NCBI GenBank assembly: GCA_902779185.1
Contig: CACZAM010000001.1
Coordinates: 62,001-126,000 of the forward strand
From: an uncultured Eubacteriales bacterium
GTDB taxonomy: Bacteria > Bacillota > Clostridia > Peptostreptococcales > Anaerovoracaceae
DNA length: 64,000 nt
Reading direction: 5' to 3'
Shown: positions 16,449 to 25,455 of the stretch, piece after piece
How the letters are laid out: each line of letters opens with the position of its first letter
How positions within the stretch are numbered: position 1 is the first letter of the stretch
Position numbers and translations under genes: made by a program
Notes under the pieces: generated by a model
Database searches by the model: none
What the model saw: only the letters and a program-made list of their open reading frames with translations
Told to the model about the DNA's origin: nothing

Positions 16449-17840
16449 ATGAAGGGCCATTACGCACATGCAGCAGACAATCCGCTGGGCAATGCTCCGC
16501 TGGCTCCACTCATAGCCAGGTTTTCGATCCCGGCTATAATAAGCATGTTGATCGGAGCTGCCTATAATGTTACTGACCAGATATTCATCGGTCACGTGGT
16601 TGGCATGCTCGGAAACGCCGCTACCAATGTTGTATTTCCGACAGTAACACTTACTACAGGGCTCAGCATGCTTTTCGGCATAGGAACAGCTGCAAACTTC
16701 AGCATAAGTCAGGGTGCGGACGAGCTCGATGAAGCGAAAAAATACGTGCATACAGGACTGACAGGAGTCATAATCACCGGTCTGATCACGGGGATACTGC
16801 TTTTTCTGTTAAGATCCAAGGTCGTTGCCATATGCGGAGCTGATCCGGAAGGGATGGTGTATGACTATGCGGTTTCATACCTTTCCATCACTACCATTGG
16901 GCTTCCGTTCCATATGTTCTCGCATACAGCGTCAACGATCATCAGAGCGGACGGCAGTCCTTCCTACTCCATGATATGCACCGTTTCGGGAGCTGTGCTG
17001 AATGTGTTCCTCGACTGGCTGTTCATGTTTCCGCTGGGAATGGGTCTTGAGGGGGCAGCCGTAGCGACCGCTATATCCCAGATCACGAGCTGCCTGCTGG
17101 CAGTCCTATATCTGCCGAGGTTCAGGGCTTTCGGCATCAGGACCGATGAGATGAGAGTAAGCCTTCCGCATCTGAAAAAAAGCATGTCTGCAGGCATCCC
17201 TAATTTCTGTAACCACATGCTGATGATGTGCACAGCTATTGTGCTAAACAATGTGCTGTCATCTTACGGCGCAGCTTCAGTTTACGGACCGGATATACCG
17301 CTGGCGGTGGCAGGGATCGCTCAGAAGACCAACATGATCATGGTGTCTTTCGCAGTGGGACTTGCGCAGGGATGCCAGCCTATATGGGGCTTCAATCTGG
17401 GTGCAAAAAAATATGAACGGGTGAAAGGGACCTACTGGAGAGCATTCGGCGCGGCTTTTACTGTCGGGGTCCTGTTCTTCATAGCTCTCCAGACCTGTCC
17501 GAGACAGATAATTTCAATATTCGGAACCGGATCCGAACTGTATTACGCATTTGCGGAAAAATATCTTAAGATATACATGCTGCTTGTGTTCTTCCAGAAT
17601 ATCCAGCCCGTAACGATAAACTATTTTTCGGCGACCGGAAACCACAGGCAGGGATTGCTGGTATCACTGTCAAGGCAGGGGCTGTTCCTGATCCCGCTTC
17701 TGCTTATACTCCCGAAGTTCATGGGGATAAACGGCGTGCTGGCCGCCAGTCCTATAGCGGATACCATGGCTTTCATCATGTCTGTTTCTATGGTGCTCCT
17801 GAGCTTCAGAAGACTGGAGGAGTTAAGTCCCGGAGAGTAG
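16449..17840 (+). CDS. MATE family efflux transporter
   Basis: 463 residues with the typical MATE start (NPLGNAPLAPLIARFSIPAI, then NVTDQIFIGHVVG) and two six-helix halves. Members export cationic drugs or metabolites by Na+ or H+ antiport. No ribosome binding site is visible before the ATG, which lies 7 bases after a possible -10 element. It stands alone between two terminators, so it is likely its own transcription unit. Confidence 0.9.
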   Translation: MKGHYAHAADNPLGNAPLAPLIARFSIPAIISMLIGAAYNVTDQIFIGHVVGMLGNAATNVVFPTVTLTTGLSMLFGIGTAANFSISQGADELDEAKKYVHTGLTGVIITGLITGILLFLLRSKVVAICGADPEGMVYDYAVSYLSITTIGLPFHMFSHTASTIIRADGSPSYSMICTVSGAVLNVFLDWLFMFPLGMGLEGAAVATAISQITSCLLAVLYLPRFRAFGIRTDEMRVSLPHLKKSMSAGIPNFCNHMLMMCTAIVLNNVLSSYGAASVYGPDIPLAVAGIAQKTNMIMVSFAVGLAQGCQPIWGFNLGAKKYERVKGTYWRAFGAAFTVGVLFFIALQTCPRQIISIFGTGSELYYAFAEKYLKIYMLLVFFQNIQPVTINYFSATGNHRQGLLVSLSRQGLFLIPLLLILPKFMGINGVLAASPIADTMAFIMSVSMVLLSFRRLEELSPGE

Positions 17841-17881
17841 GACCGGCAAAAGACAGCGATAATAAGTACGACCCGGATCAT

Positions 17882-17910
17882 GCCTCCGCTATACTGCGGT
17901 GGCTTTTTTT
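17882..17910 (+). terminator. Intrinsic terminator after the MATE gene
   Basis: GCCTCCGC-TATACT-GCGGTGGC forms an 8-position stem with one mismatch, followed by seven T. Confidence 0.8.
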
Positions 17911-17912
17911 AG

Positions 17913-17918
17913 TATAAT
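17913..17918 (+). promoter_or_regulatory. Possible -10 element for the propeller/phosphatase operon
   Basis: TATAAT directly behind the terminator T-tract; no good -35 is seen at the expected distance. Confidence 0.35.
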
Positions 17919-17992
17919 AAACTATGTATAGGCAGTGCAGACAACAGGTCCCATACCTGCCTGATACAGTGACTGATAAGGGAAGAACTTTA

Positions 17993-20900
17993 ATGAGTCT
18001 GGAACATAAACGGAAAAACAAAAAAGCATGTATCTCAGGGCTTTTAGTGAGCCTGATCCTTGCATTGCTTCTTATGGCACAGACAGTTCTGACCGTTGAT
18101 GCTGATGCGACAGAACCGTCAGTTGACCCTGTCAGGAGCAACGATAATTATTCTGCTGTTGTATACGACAACACCAACGGGCTGCCTACCGCGGAAGCAA
18201 ATGACATCGTTCAGACTGAGGAGGGCTTTATCTGGATCGGCTGCTATGCGGGCCTTGTGCGGTACGATGGCAATACATTTGAGCGTCTGGATTCAACTGA
18301 AGGAGTCAACAGCATATCAAGCCTGTATGTCGACAATAAGAACAGGCTCTGGATAGGCACCAATGATAACGGTGTGGCTGTCATGGAGAAAGGTGAGTTC
18401 CGCTTCTGGGACGAGAAGGATGGGCTTGGAGCTTCCAAGGTAGTCGAGATCGAAGGGGACGATTCGGGACGCATTTATGTCGGGACCACGGCGGGCATCC
18501 ATATGTTCGATCCGGATCTTGAGATGACATCCCTGAAAGACGAAAGAATCAGTGATGTGTATGTTGAGAGCATGGTCTCCGGCGATAACGGACTAATATA
18601 CGGCACTACACATGATGGCAATGTATTCATTCTGCGTGACGGACACCTTGTAAACTATTACGAGATAGATGAGACTATGCACCCTATAACCTGTGTATAT
18701 CCGGACCGGAAAAAACCGGGATGGATATATTACGGAACCGAGGATGAAGGGGTCTTCCACGTAAACCTGCAAAGCGGTTTCAAGACCGCGGAGAGCATAG
18801 ATATCTCTCCGCTTGTCAGTGTGTTTGATCTGAACCAGATAGGTGATTATATCTGGGTCTGCACACGCTACGGTGCAGGTGTGATCGCTGAAGACGGGTT
18901 CCACTCTCTGGATCATCTGCCTCTTAACAATTCTGTTGACCACGTGATGATGGACTATGAGGGCAATCTTTGGTTCACATCATCGCGTCAGGGCGTAATG
19001 AAACTGGCGGCTAACAGGTTCACGGATATCTTTGCGCGTTACGGTATCCGCAATAATGTCATAAATACCACCTGCGTGCTGGATGGAAATCTCTACATGG
19101 GTTCGGACAGCGGACTGATTGTAACAGATGAAAACGGAGTGGTAGACTCCATACCGCTGACTTCAGTAAAGGCAGCAGACGGAGGTCCGCTGACTGATGA
19201 ACAGAACTCTTCTGACCTGCTTGACCTGCTTGAAGGTATCCGCATCCGCTCTGTGATACGTGACAGCAAGGACCGTCTCTGGATATCTACATGGAAATCG
19301 CTGGGACTTCTGCGCTATGACCATGGAGAACTCACGGTATTTGACGATTCAGACGGACTCATGTCAGACCGTATCCGATGTGTATATGAAACAAGGGACG
19401 GCAGGATCCTCGTTGCATTAACGGGCGGACTCAATATCATAAAGGACGATAGTGTCATTTCTGCATATGACAAGGACGACGGCATATTCAACAATGAGAC
19501 GCTGAATGTCTGCGAAGCGCCAAACGGGGATCTGATCCTCGGCTCAAATGGTGATGGCATTTACATCATCAACAGCGAGGGCATAAGGAACATAGGGAAA
19601 GAAAACGGCCTTACTTCCGGTGTCATAATGCGTATAAAGTACGATGATAAGAATAAAGTGTTCTGGTTAGTAACCGGAAACTCGCTTGCCTACATGACAG
19701 AGAAGTACAAGCTTACTACGATAAGCAAATTCCCGTACCCTGACAACTTTGACATGTTCATGAACAGCAAGGGAGATATGTGGATACTCAGCAGCGACGG
19801 GATCTATGTTACGCCTGCCAAAGACCTTCTGGACAATAAGGCAGATGACCCTGTCCACTATGGACAGGCCAACGGCATACCTTGCATAGCAACAAGCAAT
19901 CCGTATAACTGCCTGACGGAGAACGGAGACCTTTATATTTCGGGTAGATCGGGAGTGGCAAAGGTAAACATCGAGGAATCGCTGGAATACATCGAAGACC
20001 TTAAAATGTCGGTTCCATACGTAAAAGCTGACAGCAAGTACATATATCCTGATGAGAAAGGCTATTTCCACATACCTGCAACAACAAAGAAACTGGCTGT
20101 TTATGCTCATGTTTACAACTACTCACTGACTGATCCGATGGTATCGTTCATGCTCAGGGGCTTCGAAAGAAAGCCGTCGACTGTCAGACGAAGTGAACTG
20201 GGACCGCTGTACTATACAAACCTGCAGGGCGGAACATACAGATTCGATATGCAGCTAAAGGATGCGATGGGCAGAAGCAGCAAGACCATGGAGACCACGA
20301 TCATCAAGGAAAAGGCCTTCTATGAGCAGGCATGGTTCTTCGCGCTTGCGCTGGCATTATTCGGAGGAGGTTCCCTGGGGCTTCTGCATCTGTATGTCCG
20401 TGATAAATTCAGAAAGATCGAAATAAAGCACCGCGAGAAGGCGGAACGCGACAGGGTCATCAGTGAGCTGCGTATGGCAAATCAGATACAGTCAGGTGTT
20501 CTTCCGCATGAATTCCCGCCTTTCCCGGAGCGAAGGGAATTTGAACTGTTTGCCATGATGGAGCCTGCCAGGGAAGTCGGAGGTGATTTCTACGACTTTT
20601 TCCTCATCGACGATGACCATCTGTGTCTGGTGATAGCGGACGTAAGCGGAAAGGGCGTACCGGCGGCGCTGTTCATGATGAATACAAAGGTGCTCATTAA
20701 ATCATTTGCTTCAGGAGACAACTCACCTGCAGAGGTACTTGAAATAGTGAACAGAGAGATATGTGAGAACAATCAGATGGAGATGTTCGTCACAGTCTGG
20801 CTTGGCATAATGGAACTGTCAACCGGTAAAGTCGTTGCAGCCAATGCCGGACACGAGTATCCTGTGATTGGCCATGCAGGTGAAAAATTTGAACTTATCA

Positions 20901-21208
20901 AGGATAAGCACGGATTCGTTATCGGCGGCATGGAAGGAATGAAATATAAGGATTACGAACTTCAGCTCGAACCAGGAGATAAGCTCTTCGTATATACCGA
21001 CGGCGTACCTGAAGCCGAAAATACAAAGAATGAGATGTTTGGAACAGAACGCATGCTTGACGCATTGAATGAAGAAGATTACGTTCCGGTAGAAGAACTG
21101 CTGAGAAATGTACGCAAGGCGGTCAATGAGTTTGCTGCCGGCGCGGAACAGTTTGATGACCTGACCATGCTGGCGGTGGAATATAACGGACCGGAAGCGG
21201 ATCAGTAG
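17993..21208 (+). CDS. Membrane sensor: two-component-regulator-type propeller, Y_Y_Y domain and SpoIIE/RsbU-like PP2C phosphatase
   Basis: 1071 residues from the ATG preceded by AAGGGAAG. After a signal-anchor helix, about 650 residues carry many propeller repeats of the type GLVRYDGNTFE / NRLWIGTNDNG / DRLWISTWKSLG, then a Y_Y_Y-type beta domain, a second transmembrane helix (WFFALALALFGGGSLGLLHL) and a coiled segment. The C-terminal about 250 residues are a PP2C phosphatase (GDFYDFF, IADVSGKGVPAAL, ANAGHEYP, YTDGVPEAEN). The plan equals hybrid sensors of Bacteroidetes, but with a phosphatase output. It probably senses an extracellular glycan or sugar and dephosphorylates an anti-sigma antagonist. 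It shares an operon with an FGGY kinase 13 bases downstream. Confidence 0.92.
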   Translation: MSLEHKRKNKKACISGLLVSLILALLLMAQTVLTVDADATEPSVDPVRSNDNYSAVVYDNTNGLPTAEANDIVQTEEGFIWIGCYAGLVRYDGNTFERLDSTEGVNSISSLYVDNKNRLWIGTNDNGVAVMEKGEFRFWDEKDGLGASKVVEIEGDDSGRIYVGTTAGIHMFDPDLEMTSLKDERISDVYVESMVSGDNGLIYGTTHDGNVFILRDGHLVNYYEIDETMHPITCVYPDRKKPGWIYYGTEDEGVFHVNLQSGFKTAESIDISPLVSVFDLNQIGDYIWVCTRYGAGVIAEDGFHSLDHLPLNNSVDHVMMDYEGNLWFTSSRQGVMKLAANRFTDIFARYGIRNNVINTTCVLDGNLYMGSDSGLIVTDENGVVDSIPLTSVKAADGGPLTDEQNSSDLLDLLEGIRIRSVIRDSKDRLWISTWKSLGLLRYDHGELTVFDDSDGLMSDRIRCVYETRDGRILVALTGGLNIIKDDSVISAYDKDDGIFNNETLNVCEAPNGDLILGSNGDGIYIINSEGIRNIGKENGLTSGVIMRIKYDDKNKVFWLVTGNSLAYMTEKYKLTTISKFPYPDNFDMFMNSKGDMWILSSDGIYVTPAKDLLDNKADDPVHYGQANGIPCIATSNPYNCLTENGDLYISGRSGVAKVNIEESLEYIEDLKMSVPYVKADSKYIYPDEKGYFHIPATTKKLAVYAHVYNYSLTDPMVSFMLRGFERKPSTVRRSELGPLYYTNLQGGTYRFDMQLKDAMGRSSKTMETTIIKEKAFYEQAWFFALALALFGGGSLGLLHLYVRDKFRKIEIKHREKAERDRVISELRMANQIQSGVLPHEFPPFPERREFELFAMMEPAREVGGDFYDFFLIDDDHLCLVIADVSGKGVPAALFMMNTKVLIKSFASGDNSPAEVLEIVNREICENNQMEMFVTVWLGIMELSTGKVVAANAGHEYPVIGHAGEKFELIKDKHGFVIGGMEGMKYKDYELQLEPGDKLFVYTDGVPEAENTKNEMFGTERMLDALNEEDYVPVEELLRNVRKAVNEFAAGAEQFDDLTMLAVEYNGPEADQ

Positions 21209-21221
21209 AACAGGAGAGAAT

Positions 21222-22811
21222 ATGGCGTTTATTCTGACATATGATATCGGTACAACCGGGGTAAAAACCTGTCTGTTTGAGGTGGACAAGACGATCAGAC
21301 TGCTGGAATCAACTTCCGCAGGATATCCTTTGTACATACTTGAGGGAGGCGGAGCCGAGCAGGATGGCGATGACTGGTGGAAGGGAATGGCCTCCAGCAC
21401 GAAGGAGCTGTTCAATAAGGCAGACATAACACCTGATCAGATCGAAGGAATATCATTCTGCTCACAGATGCAGGGCCTCGTTATAGTAGATAAAAACGGT
21501 GAGCCGATCCACAGGCCGATGAGTTACATGGATCAGCGCGCAAAGGAAGAACTGAAGAAAGGCATAGCGAACGGCATCCAGATCGCCGGCGCAAATGTCT
21601 TCAAACTTATCCCGAGCCTCAGGATCACTGGCGCTGTAACGAGCTCGGTAAAAGACCCTGTATGGAAGTACAAGTGGCTTGAAGCTCACGAGCCGCGGTT
21701 CAAGGATGCCTACAAATGGCTTGATGTAAAGGATTATCTTATTTGCCGCTGCACCGGAGAGTTCACCATGACCGAGGACTCTGCTTTCGGAACGCTCATC
21801 TATGATACCCGCCCTGACGGCAAATGCTGGAGCGAAGAGCTGTGTGAAATGTTCGGTATCAACATGGATCTTCTGCCGCGCATCATAAAATCCACAGACA
21901 AAGTCGGAGGTCTGACTGAGAAGGCGGCAGAGGAGCTTGGTCTGAAGGCGGGCACTCCTGTTTTCGGGGGAGGAGGAGACGCTTCGCTCATAGGTGTGGG
22001 AGCCGGAAGTGTTGAAGCCGGCGACACACATATCTACAGCGGAACATCAGGCTGGGTATCGACGGTAACAAAAAAGCAGGTAGTTGATGTGACTTCCATG
22101 ATAGCCTCCGTAACAGGAGCTCAGGAAGGGAAATACAATTACTTCGCTGAGATGGAGACCGCAGGCAAGTGCCTTGAATGGGTGAGAGACCACCTTGCTC
22201 TTGATGAGATCGGCGTCTACATAAAAAAAGAGGGCATCCCGTCAGACTACGAGCAGAGAAACACGAGTCTTTTCGCGTATCTTAACGAGGTGGTGAAAGA
22301 TGTGGAGCCGGGCTCGGGCGGAGTCATTTTCACACCGTGGCTGCACGGCAACAGATGTCCTTTCGAGGATCCGAACGCGACAGGCATGTTCTTTGGCCTG
22401 GGACTGGAGACCGGCAAGACTGAAATGATACATGCTGTTCTTGAGGGTGTTTTCTATCACCTGAGATGGATGCTGGAATGCCAGGGCAGGAGAATGAAGA
22501 CCTCTGACCCTGTAAGATTCGTAGGTGGCGGGGCGCTTGCGCCGGTATCATGCCAGATGCTTGCGGATATCACCGGAAGAACCATCGAAACGGTCGAATC
22601 CCCTCAGAACGTAGGAGCTGTCGGCGCCGCTGCTGTAGTTGCGGTCGGACTCGGACTTATTCCTGACATCGAATGCACAAAGCAGTTTATTCCGGTTGCT
22701 GAGACTTACAGACCGGACATGAAAAAGCACGCAAAATATAAACCGTATTACAAGACGTTCAAAAAGCTGTATGCAGCCAATAAAAACCTTTTTAAGACAG
22801 TGTCAAAGTAG
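21222..22811 (+). CDS. FGGY-family carbohydrate kinase
   Basis: 529 residues; N-terminal ATPase motif YDIGTTGVKTCLFEV, central CSQMQGLVIVD, and the C-terminal half with GGGDASLIGVG and GGGALAPVSCQ. The fold phosphorylates a pentulose, polyol or related sugar with ATP; xylulokinase-like features are the nearest I see, but it differs clearly from the xylulokinase at 35675. AGGAGAG precedes the ATG. Its position behind the propeller sensor suggests that the sensed compound or its product is phosphorylated here. Confidence 0.85.
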   Translation: MAFILTYDIGTTGVKTCLFEVDKTIRLLESTSAGYPLYILEGGGAEQDGDDWWKGMASSTKELFNKADITPDQIEGISFCSQMQGLVIVDKNGEPIHRPMSYMDQRAKEELKKGIANGIQIAGANVFKLIPSLRITGAVTSSVKDPVWKYKWLEAHEPRFKDAYKWLDVKDYLICRCTGEFTMTEDSAFGTLIYDTRPDGKCWSEELCEMFGINMDLLPRIIKSTDKVGGLTEKAAEELGLKAGTPVFGGGGDASLIGVGAGSVEAGDTHIYSGTSGWVSTVTKKQVVDVTSMIASVTGAQEGKYNYFAEMETAGKCLEWVRDHLALDEIGVYIKKEGIPSDYEQRNTSLFAYLNEVVKDVEPGSGGVIFTPWLHGNRCPFEDPNATGMFFGLGLETGKTEMIHAVLEGVFYHLRWMLECQGRRMKTSDPVRFVGGGALAPVSCQMLADITGRTIETVESPQNVGAVGAAAVVAVGLGLIPDIECTKQFIPVAETYRPDMKKHAKYKPYYKTFKKLYAANKNLFKTVSK

Positions 22812-22826
22812 AAAAGGGGGATATTT

Positions 22827-23498
22827 ATGCATTTTGTATTCTGGGGAGACGGATCGCAGGCTGCGAAAGACCTTGTGGATGCGATACAGGTGCGCAGCAC
22901 GGATAATTTCAACTGGACATTCATCTTCATTCTGGCGGTCGTATTCTATGTATACTGGACTGAGATCCACAATAAGAAATATGACATGGTCTTCGCCGGG
23001 CTTGCGCTTTACGGAGTGCACTGGTTCTATGAGATCTTCAACGCCATAATCGGACATGTTACAGGATACCCGCTGTGGTCGGTCAGCAATGAGTCTACAA
23101 CGTTCATTCTGCTGATAGGCGTATGCTGGGAGCTGTCGATGATGTTCTCGCTGGCAGGCATGATATCACTGAAAATGCTGCCGGAAGACCGCAGCACAAG
23201 ATATTTCGCTAAGAACGGGAAAAAGGGCATAGACTGCAAGTTTGCCGGCGCGCTCAGTATGGCGCTGCTTTTCGCCCTGTTCGAATCATTCCTGGCGGGC
23301 ACTTCAAACCACTCATTTATATGGGTATATAAATGGTGGGGCGTGCTTCCGGTGTTCATCACTACGTATGTGCCGTTTTTTCTGGCCGCGAACTACGTAC
23401 CTGACATGGCTCCGGCAAAAAGAAAAAGATTCCTCATTGCAGTATGGGGAATCGATGCGCTGCTTCTTGTCATACTGATACCGGCAGGCGTTATTTAG
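22827..23498 (+). CDS. Unknown polytopic membrane protein
   Basis: 223 residues; I do not recognise the family. It has about six hydrophobic segments (roughly 28-45, 55-75, 90-115, 138-158, 168-190, 200-222) with aromatic-rich loops (GVHWFYEIFNAIIGH, WVYKWWGVLP). No enzyme motif is evident. It is 15 bases behind the FGGY kinase with AAAGGGGG before the ATG, so it is cotranscribed with the sensor and kinase and could be a small transporter or a membrane partner of the sensor. Confidence 0.75.
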   Translation: MHFVFWGDGSQAAKDLVDAIQVRSTDNFNWTFIFILAVVFYVYWTEIHNKKYDMVFAGLALYGVHWFYEIFNAIIGHVTGYPLWSVSNESTTFILLIGVCWELSMMFSLAGMISLKMLPEDRSTRYFAKNGKKGIDCKFAGALSMALLFALFESFLAGTSNHSFIWVYKWWGVLPVFITTYVPFFLAANYVPDMAPAKRKRFLIAVWGIDALLLVILIPAGVI

Positions 23499-23507
23499 AA
23501 TGTGGGA

Positions 23508-25253
23508 CTAGATGCTTATCTTAAGCGCATTAAGTCCGAACAGATTCTGGTATTTGATGTTCTTTGCGATGGAATAGACCATGCGTATGCCTATGTTGGA
23601 CGCCTCATCACCGCCTTCGGTAAGGTGATTGCGCTCCTCCGGATCGAACGGCACGCAGTCATCCTTCAGGTGAAGGGTCACATCATCGCTTTTACAGACC
23701 ACTCTGACATCGACGGAGTGGTCTTTTTTATCTTTGTTAAAGCCGTGATCGATAACATTGACGACCATTTCCTCCGCGGCAAGACCCGCGTAGTATGATC
23801 TGCGATTGTCTATGCCCCTGCTCGTGCAGAACTCCTGTATATCCTTGGAGATGTTGACGGCTTTATCGATGCTTCTGACAGAGATCTCGGTGTATTCGCT
23901 ATCGCCTGCGCCGAAGCTGTCCGGTATGACCATCAGCTCATCAATGGTGCGAGGGAGATGCCCGGTATATCTTGCTGAGTAGATCAGAATAATGATGATC
24001 GAAACGATCCCGTTTATCACATTCGCGATATATACGCTGTTCATGCCAGTGAAAGGAATGAGTATAGCTGTGAAAAGTGACACGCTGATAACACCGTCAA
24101 AGAGGGTAAGGATATGTACGATACCCTGCTTGTCTGCAGCCTGTGCATATGAGATGTAGTGCATGCAGAAAATTGCCAGAGGCATGCACAAAGGAAGTAT
24201 GCGAAAGCCCCATACGGTCATCATGAATACCGGATCTGAAGGGTCTTTGTAGAAGATGTGTGTCAGAGGCTGAGCCAGCAGGATAAGCGCTGCGCATATT
24301 GCGCACATCAGAGGTATATACCGTCTGATCGCACCTCTCATTACTCCGGTCAGTGAAAGCCGGTCTTCTTCGCCGATCGCAATGCTCATGAGCATTCTCG
24401 AGACGGCCTGCATCCCGCATGGGACCGCCCAGAAGAGTGCCAGAAGGTTGTTTGCTGTCGCAAATGCTGATATACCCACGGCGCCTACATAGACTTCAAG
24501 GAGCCTGTTGACTATCAGGCCGCGGAATGTCTGATATCCATTGGCCATAGCGCCCGGGAGTCCGATCCTGATCAGCTGGGCGCATTCATGCGGATCAGGT
24601 TTCTTCAGGGTGAAGCGCAGATTCGATCTTCCGGATACGAAATACCATGCTTCAACAAGCAGATATGTCCACATGCCGATGGAAGATGCCAGGGCAAGGC
24701 CGAAGGCTTCCATATGCATCACCGCTACAAACAAATAGTTCATCACCAGATTCACCGCTATAAAAACAAGCACGGCGAGCTGTGTGATGCGGCCTTTGTT
24801 TTCGATAAAAAGGAATGATGAAAACTGATTGCTGAGTATGAGAGGCAGTATGCCGACCGCCTGACCTATGAGATATTGATTCAGCAGGGGACGCACAGTC
24901 GCGTCATGAGTAAGAAATCCGGTCAGGTCGAATGCGGAAAGTATGACCACAAAGCCTGAAAAAAGCAGTCCCAGAAGCACAGAAAGAATAAGATCGAGAG
25001 AATAGATCTCCTGAAGTTTATCCTGACGGTTCTGGCCGAGGTACTCACCGCACAGTATGGATGATCCGCCGACCAGCATCAGAGCTACTGCTCCGAAGAG
25101 CATGTTGAGAGGTCCGTAAAGGCCCACTGCGCTCATTGCATCGGTGCCGACGTAGTTGCTTGCAAAATAGCTGGATACTATCATATTGATGGTACCCACA
25201 GCCGCCAGGATTATCTGTACAGGCAGCAGGCGGAACATTAGCTTCTTGACCAT
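23508..25253 (-). CDS. MATE-family membrane protein fused to RsbW-like ATP-binding domain
   Basis: 581 residues. About 1-440 is a MATE/polysaccharide-flippase-type domain with some twelve helices. Residues about 455-581 form a GHKL ATPase of the anti-sigma-factor kinase type: N box AAEEMVVNVIDHGF, then DDCVPFDPEE and the G-box region DEASNIGIRMVYSIA. No HisKA domain precedes it, so it resembles SpoIIAB/RsbW rather than a histidine kinase. Its gene is tail-to-tail with the operon encoding a PP2C (RsbU-like) phosphatase, the natural opposing activity. The start codon lacks a clear ribosome site. A STAS partner is not in the window. Confidence 0.88.
   Translation of the reverse strand: MVKKLMFRLLPVQIILAAVGTINMIVSSYFASNYVGTDAMSAVGLYGPLNMLFGAVALMLVGGSSILCGEYLGQNRQDKLQEIYSLDLILSVLLGLLFSGFVVILSAFDLTGFLTHDATVRPLLNQYLIGQAVGILPLILSNQFSSFLFIENKGRITQLAVLVFIAVNLVMNYLFVAVMHMEAFGLALASSIGMWTYLLVEAWYFVSGRSNLRFTLKKPDPHECAQLIRIGLPGAMANGYQTFRGLIVNRLLEVYVGAVGISAFATANNLLALFWAVPCGMQAVSRMLMSIAIGEEDRLSLTGVMRGAIRRYIPLMCAICAALILLAQPLTHIFYKDPSDPVFMMTVWGFRILPLCMPLAIFCMHYISYAQAADKQGIVHILTLFDGVISVSLFTAILIPFTGMNSVYIANVINGIVSIIIILIYSARYTGHLPRTIDELMVIPDSFGAGDSEYTEISVRSIDKAVNISKDIQEFCTSRGIDNRRSYYAGLAAEEMVVNVIDHGFNKDKKDHSVDVRVVCKSDDVTLHLKDDCVPFDPEERNHLTEGGDEASNIGIRMVYSIAKNIKYQNLFGLNALKISI
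23697..23729 (+). terminator. Plus-strand intrinsic terminator embedded in the convergent coding sequence
   Basis: GACCACTC, an 11-base loop, GAGTGGTC, then TTTTTT. It can end the sensor-kinase operon transcript about 200 bases inside the opposing MATE-ATPase gene. Confidence 0.7.
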
Positions 25254-25329
25254 GATAACAACTCGCTTTTCAAATCATCAGTTGATTACGGCTCTGGACC
25301 GCTAACTAAATCAATAACCAATATATCAT

Positions 25330-25344
25330 AATTGCGCTGCAATT
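25330..25344 (-). promoter_or_regulatory. Small palindrome upstream of the MATE-ATPase gene
   Basis: AATTGC-GCT-GCAATT, a perfect 6-bp inverted repeat about 80 bases upstream of the start; possible operator, no known matching regulator. Confidence 0.25.
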
Positions 25345-25373
25345 GCTAAAAATGCAGGCAGGTCCTTTATACA

Positions 25374-25423
25374 ATAATTCCGCGGCCTTTCGTGTGGCTG
25401 ATTATGAAAGACCGCGGAATTAT
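25374..25423 (-). terminator. Long hairpin downstream of cellobiose phosphorylase
   Basis: A perfect 12-bp outer stem (ATAATTCCGCGG / CCGCGGAATTAT) plus an inner CTTTC/GAAAG stem. The tail is A/T-rich but not a clean T-run on either strand, so it may terminate inefficiently in both directions. Confidence 0.6.
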
Positions 25424-25455
25424 TTATATAAGTGGAAGTTATGAAGAAAAAAGTT

